A stretch of DNA of 15,540 nt from CAZVEE01 sp964625525. Its GTDB lineage: Bacteria > Pseudomonadota > Alphaproteobacteria > JAJFIK01. Below are positions 6,669 to 13,078 of the stretch, piece after piece. The notes under the pieces were generated by a model. The model saw only the letters and a list, made by a program, of their open reading frames with translations. It searched no databases and was not told where the DNA came from. Numbering within the stretch: the stretch's first letter is position 1; each line of letters begins with the position of its first letter. A program made the translations under genes and the position numbers. The stretch covers positions 1 through 15,540 of the forward strand of contig CAZVEE010000084.1 in the NCBI GenBank assembly GCA_964625525.1, in the 5' to 3' direction.

Positions 6669-6832
6669 TGTCAATGGCGGCTGTCAATGGCGGNNNNNNN
6701 NNNNNNNNNNNNNNNNNNNNNNNNNNNNNNNNNNNNNNNNNNNNNNNNNNNNNNNNNNNNNNNNNNNNNNNNNNNNNNNNNNNNNNNNNNNNNTGTCAAT
6801 GGCGGCTGTCAATGGCGGGTATCCAAGGCGGG
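6669..6832. repeat. 13-bp tandem repeat array, interrupted by gap
   Basis: The unit TGTCAATGGCGGC occurs at 6669-6681 and 6682-6693 (cut by the gap), then at 6794-6806 and 6807-6819 (last base G). A decayed copy, TATCCAAGGCGGG, follows at 6820-6832 (9 of 13 identical), and perhaps a further remnant at 6833-6845. The repeats reach the gap on both sides, so the missing part is probably more of the same. Thirteen is not a multiple of three, and the plus strand stays open in all three frames, so this is not a coding repeat. On the minus strand every full unit contains TTGACA. Confidence 0.9.
6694..6793. other. Assembly gap of exactly 100 N
   Basis: Exactly 100 unknown bases, the conventional placeholder for a gap of unknown size. 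It is flanked by the same 13-bp repeat on both sides, so the assembler probably failed within the tandem array. The true array length and copy number are unknown. Confidence 0.97.
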
Positions 6833-6837
6833 CGTCC

Positions 6838-6843
6838 AGGGAG
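6838..6843 (+). promoter_or_regulatory. Ribosome binding site that decides the DUF6489 start
   Basis: AGGGAG at 6838-6843 lies 9 nt before ATG 6853 and supports that start over the longer frame running through the N gap. It falls in what may be the most decayed unit of the 13-bp array. Confidence 0.6.
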
Positions 6844-6852
6844 TGCCGGCAG

Positions 6853-7137
6853 ATGAAGATGAAGATCGAAATTGACTGCACACCGCAGGAAGCGCGCGCG
6901 TTTCTTGGGTTGCCGGATGTGACACCGTTGCATGACGTGATGATGGATCGCATGCGCGGGCAACTCGATCAAAATATGGCGCTGCTCGACCCCGAGACAT
7001 TGGCCCGGGCCTGGTTTCCTATTGGGGCTCAAGGCATGGAGGCCATGCAGGCCTTTATGATGCGGGCCATGCAGGGTGGCGACCGAGCGCCGGGCAAGGC
7101 GCAACGTATGACGACAAAAGACTCGGAAAGCGCGTGA
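6853..7137 (+). CDS. DUF6489 family protein
   Basis: The 94-residue product begins MKMKIEIDCTPQEARAFLGLPDV, with a second in-frame ATG two codons later (6859). From memory this pattern (a KIEIDCTP-EARAF-GLPDV start, then LDPETLARAWFPIGAQGMEAMQAF) matches DUF6489, a small uncharacterised family of alphaproteobacteria. Residues of about 20-75 are helical and rich in Met, and no membrane segment or signal peptide is visible. ATG 6853 is preferred because AGGGAG stands 9 nt upstream. It ends with TGA only 3 nt before the GTG of mnmE, so it is the first gene of the mnmE operon and may be translationally coupled to it. This placement suggests, but does not prove, a link to tRNA modification or cell-cycle genes. 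Confidence 0.85.
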   Translation: MKMKIEIDCTPQEARAFLGLPDVTPLHDVMMDRMRGQLDQNMALLDPETLARAWFPIGAQGMEAMQAFMMRAMQGGDRAPGKAQRMTTKDSESA

Positions 7138-7140
7138 CCA

Positions 7141-8520
7141 GTGACCCGGATCGACTCCACAGGATTGTCTGAGCCCACGATTTTTGCGGTGTCTACGGCG
7201 CCGGGGCGTGCGGGGGTTGCCGTGGTTCGGGTGTCAGGGCGTAAAGCAGGCAGCGCGTTGTCCGCGCTCACTGGCCGCGCCGTGCCGCCGCCGCGGCACG
7301 CCAGTCTGGCGCGGTTGCGGGATCCGGCCGACGGGACGATCTTAGACGAGGCGCTGTGCCTGTGGTTTCCGGGGCCAGCGAGTTTCACCGGCGAGGATGT
7401 GGCGGAGCTGCATGTTCATGGCGGTCGCGCGGTCGTCTCGGCGGTCTTGACGGCCTTGGGGTCCGTACCGGGTCTGATACCCGCTGAGCCGGGTGCATTC
7501 ACGCGCCGGGCCGTCGCCAATGGGAAGATGGATCTCACCCAGGCCGAGGGCTTGATTGATCTCATTGATGCCGAGACGGATGCGCAACGGCGTCAAGCCC
7601 TGCGGCAGAGTGATGGCATGCTGCGCCGTCTTTATGACGGTTGGCATGAGAGTCTGGTGCGAGCGCTGGCCTATGCGGAAGCGGAGATTGATTTCCCCGA
7701 TGAGGGAGATGTGCCAGACGCGTTGATTACGTCGCTTCGGCCGATCGTTTCGGACGTGTGTGAGCAGATGGCAGGTCATCTGGCCGACGGCCATCGTGGG
7801 GAGCGTCTTCGGGATGGCCTTTCGGCTGTTTTGGTTGGTCCCCCGAATGTCGGCAAGTCAACGCTTCTGAATGCATTGGCGCGCCGAGACGTGGCGATCG
7901 TGTCGGATGAGGCTGGCACGACCCGAGACGTGCTGGAGGTGTCCTTGGATTTGGGCGGATTTCCAGTGGTTCTGGTGGATACGGCGGGCTTGCGGATGGC
8001 GACGGGCGCGATTGAACAAGAAGGCATGCGCCGGGCCCGTGTTCGCGCCGACTCCGCCGATTTGCGGATTGCCGTCGTGGATGGCCGTGATCCTGAGGTC
8101 GGCAGGGAGTCTCTGGCGTTGCTGCGTCCTGGTGACTTCGTTTTGGCGAACAAAGCTGATCTGGGGGACGATGCAGCGCCTGCCATGGCAGGAGATCCTA
8201 ATGTCTCAGCGATTCAACGCCATGCGGTGTCCGCGAAGACAGGGCTTGGGCTGGATCGGTTTCTCGCGGCGTTTGAACAGGCTATCGCGGAGCGCTGGGT
8301 GGCATCGGATGTCCCGGTTATGACGCGACTGCGCCATCGTGAAGCCGTGACAAAGGCCTATGACGCTCTTCAACGCAGCATCGAGGCGTCAGACCGGGAG
8401 CCGGAATTGGTTGCTGAAGATCTGCGCTTGGCCATGCGGCATCTCGGAATGATTACGGGGCGAGTCGATGTCGATGATTTGCTTGATGTGGTGTTTCGGG
8501 ATTTCTGTATCGGGAAGTAG
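7141..8520 (+). CDS. mnmE: tRNA uridine-5-carboxymethylaminomethyl(34) synthesis GTPase MnmE
   Basis: With MnmG, this enzyme installs the (carboxymethyl)aminomethyl group at C5 of wobble uridine 34 in several tRNAs, using GTP and a folate C1 donor. The 459-residue length matches the family. The N-terminal folate-binding domain begins with TIFAVSTAPGRAGVAVVRVSG. The inserted GTPase domain has G1 GPPNVGKST (233-241), G2 TTRD (260-263), G3 DTAG (280-283) and G4 NKAD (337-340). The protein ends with the signature FCIGK, whose Cys456 is the conserved C-terminal cysteine. The start is GTG at 7141, 3 nt after the DUF6489 stop; GGAAAG about a dozen nt upstream is a modest ribosome binding site. A perfect parS site follows directly after the TAG stop. 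Confidence 0.97.
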   Translation: MTRIDSTGLSEPTIFAVSTAPGRAGVAVVRVSGRKAGSALSALTGRAVPPPRHASLARLRDPADGTILDEALCLWFPGPASFTGEDVAELHVHGGRAVVSAVLTALGSVPGLIPAEPGAFTRRAVANGKMDLTQAEGLIDLIDAETDAQRRQALRQSDGMLRRLYDGWHESLVRALAYAEAEIDFPDEGDVPDALITSLRPIVSDVCEQMAGHLADGHRGERLRDGLSAVLVGPPNVGKSTLLNALARRDVAIVSDEAGTTRDVLEVSLDLGGFPVVLVDTAGLRMATGAIEQEGMRRARVRADSADLRIAVVDGRDPEVGRESLALLRPGDFVLANKADLGDDAAPAMAGDPNVSAIQRHAVSAKTGLGLDRFLAAFEQAIAERWVASDVPVMTRLRHREAVTKAYDALQRSIEASDREPELVAEDLRLAMRHLGMITGRVDVDDLLDVVFRDFCIGK

Positions 8521-8536
8521 TGTTTCACGTGAAACA
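8521..8536. promoter_or_regulatory. parS: parS centromere site 1 (ParB binding)
   Basis: TGTTTCACGTGAAACA is a perfect 16-bp palindrome identical to the widely conserved chromosomal parS consensus. It begins on the base after the mnmE stop codon. ParB encoded at 12062-13024 is the expected ligand: it nucleates here, binds CTP and spreads, and ParA moves the complex. Confidence 0.97.
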
Positions 8537-8660
8537 GGCGCGGTGGAGGTCACGCGGTGTATAGCGCGGTGGAAGGCATGACATGTGTTCTCCTTCCCTG
8601 AGGGCCTCTGCTGTATACTCACCGTGGTTTGAACGGGCTGAGATGGTCTAGGGACGGATT
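8537..8660. promoter_or_regulatory. mnmE-mnmG intergenic region with candidate mnmG promoter
   Basis: After parS, three copies of CGCGGTG occur at 8539-8545, 8553-8559 and 8565-8571. TATACT at 8614-8619 is a good -10 hexamer (5 of 6), but the -35 position 17 nt upstream (TCCTTC) is poor. AGGGA at 8650-8654 is the ribosome binding site for mnmG, with 6-nt spacing. A separate mnmG promoter is therefore possible but not proven. Confidence 0.4.
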
Positions 8661-10523
8661 ATGGATCGGTTTGATGTGATCGTCATCGGTGGCGGGCATG
8701 CGGGCTGTGAAGCAGCGGCCGCAGCGGCCCGCATGGGCGCCCAGACGCTTCTCGTGACCCATCGCCTTGGCACCATTGGGGAGATGTCCTGTAATCCCGC
8801 CATTGGGGGTTTGGGAAAAGGGCATCTGGTTCGGGAGATCGATGCATTAGATGGCGTTATGGCCCGCGTGGCTGACCAGGCCGGCATTCAGTTTCGGCTC
8901 TTGAACCGGCGCAAGGGGCCGGCCGTTCGGGGGCCAAGAGCCCAGGCGGACCGCAAGCTGTATCGCGAGGCGATGCAGACGGAACTGACGCAAACGGCCA
9001 ATCTCACGCTTATGGCCGCGGCCGTGGAAGATCTGTGTGTGGAAGATGGCCATGTGGCGGGAGTGATCACCGCCAGCGGGGACCGAATTCATGGGCGAAC
9101 GGTCGTTCTAACCACGGGCACCTTTCTGAAGGGCGTCATTCATATTGGCGACGAGCGCATCCCTGCAGGGCGTGTGGGAGAAAAGCCATCCATTGGCCTT
9201 TCTGATCGCCTCTATGGGCTTGGGCTGGCGATGGGCCGTCTGAAGACCGGTACGCCGCCGCGTTTGGATGGCCGAACCATCGCCTGGGCAGAGCTCGAGG
9301 AGCAGCCAGGTGATACGCCGCCGGTGCCCTTTTCCTTTCTAACAGACCGGATCACAACGCCCCAAATCCCGTGTCATATCACGCGGACAACGGCAGAAAC
9401 GCATCGGATCATCGCGGATAATCTTGGGCAATCGGCTGTCTATGCGGGCCGCATTGATGGCAGCGGCCCCCGATATTGCCCCTCAATTGAAGACAAGGTG
9501 GTCCGATTTGCGGAGCGGGATAGTCACCAAATCTTCTTGGAACCAGAAGGTCTTGATGATCATACGGTTTACCCGAATGGCATCTCGACATGTTTGCCTG
9601 AAGCAACCCAGCACGCCTTTATTGCGACGATTCCAGGTCTTGCGGCGGCGAAGATCATTCGTCCTGGCTATGCGATCGAATATGACTATGTGGACCCGCG
9701 GGAGCTCTCGCTGACTCTGGAAGTGAAGGCTCTTCCGGGGCTGTTCCTAGCGGGCCAGATCAATGGAACAACCGGCTATGAAGAGGCAGCCGCGCAAGGG
9801 CTTATGGCGGGGTTAAATGCTGCGGCGCAGGTGGCCGGTGCTGACACAATCATTCTGGACCGAGCTCAAGCCTATATCGGGGTGATGATCGATGATCTGG
9901 TGATGCGGGGCGTGACCGAGCCGTATCGCATGTTCACCTCGCGGGCCGAGTATCGTCTGACACTCCGCGCTGATAATGCAGACCAGAGACTCACGCCGCT
10001 CGGATGCAGCATTGGGTGCGTGGGATCGGCGCGCCAAGCGCATTACGTGGCGAAAGAGCGAGCGCTCCAGGATGCGAGGGCGCTGTTCCAGCGGTGCACC
10101 CTCACGCCCAATGAGGCGAGTCGCCACGGTCTCCATGTCAATCGAGACGGTATCCGGCGGACAGCGGGCGAGCTGTTAGCGTATCCGACTATTGGGTTTG
10201 AGGATCTTGCCGCGATATGGCCGGAAATGGCTGAGATAGGGCCCGCCGTGCGGGAGCAGATTGAAATCGATGCGCAGTACGCTGGTTATCTGGATCGGCA
10301 AGATGCGGACATCATCGCCTTTCGAAAAGATGAGGCGCTCCAGCTGCCGTCGGTGTTGGCCTATGCTGCCATGCCTGGCTTATCCAATGAGCTCAAGGCC
10401 AAGTTGGAGGCAACGAAGCCTCAGACATTGGGTCAAGCCGCACGAATTGAGGGGATGACACCGGCGGCGCTCACCTTGCTCCTGGCCCATGCGAAACGCA
10501 GTGGCGGGCGGCGGAGTGGGTGA
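8661..10523 (+). CDS. mnmG: tRNA uridine-5-carboxymethylaminomethyl(34) synthesis enzyme MnmG
   Basis: This is the FAD- and NADH-dependent partner of MnmE (also called GidA), acting in the cytoplasm on tRNA wobble uridine. The 620-residue product has the dinucleotide-binding motif GGGHAG at 10-15, the family signature SCNPAIGGLGKGHLV (43-57), and the segment GSGPRYCPSIEDK, whose Cys273 corresponds to an essential cysteine of the family. The C-terminal helical domain that contacts MnmE and tRNA is complete. ATG at 8661 has AGGGA 6 nt upstream. The gene lies between two perfect parS sites. Its TGA stop overlaps the GTG start of rsmG as GTGA (10520-10523), showing tight coupling. Nothing is truncated or unusual. 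Confidence 0.98.
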   Translation: MDRFDVIVIGGGHAGCEAAAAAARMGAQTLLVTHRLGTIGEMSCNPAIGGLGKGHLVREIDALDGVMARVADQAGIQFRLLNRRKGPAVRGPRAQADRKLYREAMQTELTQTANLTLMAAAVEDLCVEDGHVAGVITASGDRIHGRTVVLTTGTFLKGVIHIGDERIPAGRVGEKPSIGLSDRLYGLGLAMGRLKTGTPPRLDGRTIAWAELEEQPGDTPPVPFSFLTDRITTPQIPCHITRTTAETHRIIADNLGQSAVYAGRIDGSGPRYCPSIEDKVVRFAERDSHQIFLEPEGLDDHTVYPNGISTCLPEATQHAFIATIPGLAAAKIIRPGYAIEYDYVDPRELSLTLEVKALPGLFLAGQINGTTGYEEAAAQGLMAGLNAAAQVAGADTIILDRAQAYIGVMIDDLVMRGVTEPYRMFTSRAEYRLTLRADNADQRLTPLGCSIGCVGSARQAHYVAKERALQDARALFQRCTLTPNEASRHGLHVNRDGIRRTAGELLAYPTIGFEDLAAIWPEMAEIGPAVREQIEIDAQYAGYLDRQDADIIAFRKDEALQLPSVLAYAAMPGLSNELKAKLEATKPQTLGQAARIEGMTPAALTLLLAHAKRSGGRRSG

Positions 10524-11179
10524 GCGGTATGATCGATCCACCACGCCTGGATCCGGAGACGCGCGATAGGATTCACACGATCACCCGTGTTTCACGTGAA
10601 ACAGAAGAGCGGTTGCGACTCCTCATAGCAATGCTCTGTCGGTGGCAGTCACGGATCAATCTCATCGGAGCCTCCACGCTCTCGTCTCTCTGGACCCGCC
10701 ATGTGGTGGATTCGATCCAGATCTGGCCGCATATTCCCGATGACGCGCAGACCGTGACAGATTTTGGGAGCGGTGGCGGGTTTCCCGGCCTCGTTCTTGC
10801 AGTTCTTTCAGCGCAATCTCATGGGCCGGTGGTTCATCTGATTGAGAGTGATACTCGCAAGGCGGCGTTCCTGGCGACGGCGGCTCAAGCAACCGGTGCT
10901 CGCGCTCTGATTCACGCCAAGCGTATCGAAGAGGTGACCCCCTGGCCGTCCCGGATCATTACGGCTCGCGCTTGTGCAAGCTTGACCACCCTTCTTGAGT
11001 GGGCCGAACCATTTGTCATGAATGACACAGAGTGCGTGTTTCTCAAGGGTCGGTCAGCCCTGGATGAATTGACGGCCGCTCAGGAATATTGGACATTTCG
11101 CGCTCAATCGCATGCCAGTCTCACAGAACCGTCTAGCCATCTTCTTGTTCTGTCAAAGATCCACCGTGCCGGTGCCTGA
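10520..11179 (+). CDS. rsmG: 16S rRNA (guanine(527)-N7)-methyltransferase RsmG
   Basis: RsmG (GidB) methylates N7 of G527 in 16S rRNA with S-adenosylmethionine; loss of this mark gives low-level streptomycin resistance in other bacteria. The 219-residue product carries RINLIGASTLSSLWTRHVVDS, trimmed here to its key parts NLIG, LW-RHV-DS, and the SAM-binding motif DFGSGGGFPG at 81-90. FLKGRS near the C terminus is also typical. The GTG start at 10520 overlaps the mnmG stop; ATG at 10529 is an in-frame alternative and the sequence does not decide firmly. Codons 24-28 (GTT TCA CGT GAA ACA, encoding VSRET) form the second parS site, so this stretch is constrained both as protein and as a DNA site. 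parA follows after 27 nt. Confidence 0.97.
   Translation: MSGMIDPPRLDPETRDRIHTITRVSRETEERLRLLIAMLCRWQSRINLIGASTLSSLWTRHVVDSIQIWPHIPDDAQTVTDFGSGGGFPGLVLAVLSAQSHGPVVHLIESDTRKAAFLATAAQATGARALIHAKRIEEVTPWPSRIITARACASLTTLLEWAEPFVMNDTECVFLKGRSALDELTAAQEYWTFRAQSHASLTEPSSHLLVLSKIHRAGA
10588..10603. promoter_or_regulatory. parS: parS centromere site 2, inside rsmG
   Basis: A second perfect copy of TGTTTCACGTGAAACA lies within the rsmG coding sequence, about 2.07 kb from the first and 600 bp upstream of parA. It encodes the residues VSRET of RsmG. It is identical to site 1 at all 16 positions. Confidence 0.97.
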
Positions 11180-11193
11180 CAGCCATGGTTTTC

Positions 11194-11198
11194 AGGAG
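11194..11198 (+). promoter_or_regulatory. Ribosome binding site that fixes the parA TTG start
   Basis: AGGAG lies 8 nt before TTG at 11207. No in-frame ATG occurs before the Walker A motif, and the first in-frame GTG (11246) would remove most of the first beta strand. The TTG is therefore the best start. Confidence 0.7.
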
Positions 11199-11206
11199 AA
11201 ATCCCG

Positions 11207-12034
11207 TTGAGTGAGTCGCAAACGTCTTCCGGTAGCCGGATTATCGTGATCGCCAATCAGAAGGGCGGCGTTGGCAAGACCACCACTGCCATTAATCTCG
11301 GCACCGCGCTCGCCGCTGTCGATCAGAAGACTCTGGTGATTGATCTTGATCCTCAGGGAAATGCCAGCACCGGTCTGGGCATCGGCCGGGCAGACCGCAA
11401 GATCACCAGCTATGAGGTTTTGTCCAATCAGGAACCCATCGCCAATGCGGTGATCCAAACCCTGATCCCGAAACTGGCCATCGTGCCGTCAACGGTGGAT
11501 CTTTCGGGGGCGGAGCTGGAACTGGTCGGTGTGCCACGGCGATCATTTCGTCTGCGAGATGCGATCGAAGCCTTTCTGGCGGAGACGCGCGACTCCGGAG
11601 ATGATCCATATGATTATGTCCTGATCGATTGTCCGCCGTCTTTGAATCTGCTGACGATCAACGCCATGACGGCGGGCCATGCGGTGCTTGTGCCGCTGCA
11701 GTGTGAGTTCTTTGCCCTAGAGGGATTGAGCCAGCTGCTGCGCACCATCGATCTGGTTAAGGGCAGCCTGAATAAGGGGCTGGAGATCCAGGGCGTTGTC
11801 CTGACCATGTTTGATCGGCGGAACAATCTCTCCGACCAGGTTGCGTCCGATGTCCGCCAATTTCTGGGTGATAAGGTTTATGAAACGGTGATCCCGCGCA
11901 ATGTCCGGGTGTCCGAGGCGCCATCCCATGGCAAACCGGCTTTGGTCTATGACTACAAATGCGCTGGCAGTCAGGCCTATATCCGCCTGGCGAAGGAGAT
12001 CATCAAACGGGAGCGCGCGCTGAAAGCGGCGTAA
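11207..12034 (+). CDS. parA: Chromosome partitioning ATPase ParA
   Basis: This is a Walker-type ATPase that forms an ATP-dependent gradient on the nucleoid and moves ParB-parS complexes, segregating the origin region. The 275-residue product shows the deviant Walker A motif KGGVGKTT at 19-26, with the signature lysine at 19 and the P-loop lysine at 24. DLDPQGNAS is at 45-53, and Walker B Asp141 falls in LIDCPPSLNLLT. EVIPRNVRVSEAPSHG-type residues near 230-245 are also typical (here TVIPRNVRVSEAPSHGKP). The start is TTG at 11207, supported by AGGAG 8 nt upstream; a TTG start may keep expression low (inference). It lies 27 nt after rsmG and 27 nt before parB on the same strand, and a parS site is 0.6 kb upstream. 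Confidence 0.98.
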   Translation: MSESQTSSGSRIIVIANQKGGVGKTTTAINLGTALAAVDQKTLVIDLDPQGNASTGLGIGRADRKITSYEVLSNQEPIANAVIQTLIPKLAIVPSTVDLSGAELELVGVPRRSFRLRDAIEAFLAETRDSGDDPYDYVLIDCPPSLNLLTINAMTAGHAVLVPLQCEFFALEGLSQLLRTIDLVKGSLNKGLEIQGVVLTMFDRRNNLSDQVASDVRQFLGDKVYETVIPRNVRVSEAPSHGKPALVYDYKCAGSQAYIRLAKEIIKRERALKAA

Positions 12035-12061
12035 TCCGCGCCTGCGGCATGGAGATAACAG

Positions 12062-13024
12062 ATGGCTGATGAGTCCAAAGCGCGTGGGTTGGGTCGTGGT
12101 CTGGAAGCATTGTTGGGCGATGCGGGCCTGACCCCGGCACCTGCCACGCCAGCTGATCCGGCGCCGGCGGCTGACCCGGCGGCCGGGCAACCGGTTCGAG
12201 GTGTCCGCGACGTCCCGATTGAGTTTCTCAAGGCCAACCCGCATCAGCCCCGCCGCACATTCGACGAGTCGGATTTGGCGGATCTGTCCGAGTCCATTCG
12301 CGAACGCGGCGTGTTACAGCCGATTATCGTGCGCCCCGTCGGGGATAGCGGCACAGAGTACCAAATCGTCGCGGGTGAGCGGCGATGGCGTGCGGCTCAG
12401 CGGGCGCAGCGCCATACGGTTCCGGTGATCGTGAAGGATCTGACGGATTCGGAAGTCCTGGAGATCGCGCTGATCGAGAATGTCCAACGGGCGGACTTGA
12501 ATGCGTTGGAAGAAGCCGCCGGCTATAACGCGCTGATGCAGCGATTTAAATATACCCAGGATCAGCTTTCTAAATTGATCGGGAAGAGCCGCAGCCATGT
12601 GGCGAATATGACCCGGTTACTCACTCTTCCGGGTACGGTGCAGGATATGATCAAAGGCGGGCGTTTGTCCGCCGGTCATGCGCGCGCCCTGGTGGGATCG
12701 GATGACGCGGAACGCTTGGCTAAGGAGATTGAGGCCAAGGGTTTGAATGTGCGCCAGACGGAAGCGTTGGTGCGCAAGGCAGAGACCGGGGTGACGGAAA
12801 CCCGCTCTTCGACGACAGTAACCCGTCGTGAGACAGCCAAAGCGCCCGCGGTGGAGAAAGACGCGGACACGCTGGCGCTGGAGCGGAACGTGTCCAATAT
12901 GCTGGGGCTCACCGTGACCGTGGATCATGATGGTGCTGGTGGCGGCACCGTGCAGATCCAGTATGCGACGTTGGAGCAGCTGGATGATATCTGCCGTCGC
13001 CTTGCCCAATCCGCTCACTCGTAG
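12062..13024 (+). CDS. parB: Chromosome partitioning protein ParB (parS-binding CTPase clamp)
   Basis: ParB binds parS, switches to a CTP-bound sliding clamp and recruits ParA and, in many bacteria, SMC. The 320-residue product begins with the ParA-stimulating motif RGLGRGLEALLG (about 8-19), followed by a short Pro/Ala linker. The N-terminal CTPase domain has NPHQPRRTF, GERRWRA (105-111) and ENVQRADLN (from Glu139). A central HTH region reads FKYTQDQLSKLIGKSRSHVAN, and RLSAGHARAL lies near 200. A charged linker leads to the C-terminal dimer domain (about 265-320). ATG 12062 has GGAG 7 nt upstream. It is the last gene of the plus-strand cluster; the convergent holA stop is 54 nt away with no clear terminator between them. 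Confidence 0.98.
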   Translation: MADESKARGLGRGLEALLGDAGLTPAPATPADPAPAADPAAGQPVRGVRDVPIEFLKANPHQPRRTFDESDLADLSESIRERGVLQPIIVRPVGDSGTEYQIVAGERRWRAAQRAQRHTVPVIVKDLTDSEVLEIALIENVQRADLNALEEAAGYNALMQRFKYTQDQLSKLIGKSRSHVANMTRLLTLPGTVQDMIKGGRLSAGHARALVGSDDAERLAKEIEAKGLNVRQTEALVRKAETGVTETRSSTTVTRRETAKAPAVEKDADTLALERNVSNMLGLTVTVDHDGAGGGTVQIQYATLEQLDDICRRLAQSAHS

Positions 13025-13078
13025 CCCGTCGCCAAGCCGCACCGGGCCATCTGAACCTGGAATGAGCCAGAAAAGTCG
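13025..13078. other. Short convergent gap between parB and holA
   Basis: These 54 nt separate two convergent genes. Only a 4-bp stem (CTGG / CCAG, about 13057-13070) is visible, followed by AAAAG, too weak to call a terminator. The transcripts probably overlap or end by a factor-dependent route. Confidence 0.4.

Larger units (their letters stand above)
6531..6852. other. Divergent intergenic region, with array and assembly gap
   Basis: About 320 nt (222 nt of real sequence plus 100 N) lie between the divergent starts of the dienelactone hydrolase and DUF6489 genes. The region should hold the promoters of both transcripts, including the one for the mnmE-mnmG-rsmG-parAB cluster. The part next to the hydrolase (6545-6660) shows no clear element; TAAGAT on the minus strand (6630-6625) is a possible -10 only. 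The remainder is the 13-bp array described separately. No credible gene is present. Confidence 0.6.

Noticed and set aside
6531..6674. Longer N-terminal extension of the dienelactone hydrolase, from a TTG at 6674
   Set aside because: It starts inside the repeat array, has no ribosome binding site and adds 48 residues unlike the family. ATG 6530 has AGGAGG at ideal spacing.
6669..6832. Tandem repeats considered as a CRISPR array
   Set aside because: Units are 13 bp and directly adjacent with no unique spacers, and no cas gene is present.
6531..6875. Open plus-strand frames running through the N gap
   Set aside because: They are open only because N codons contain no stop and the 13-bp unit has no stops in that strand. 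All three frames stay open, which argues against coding.
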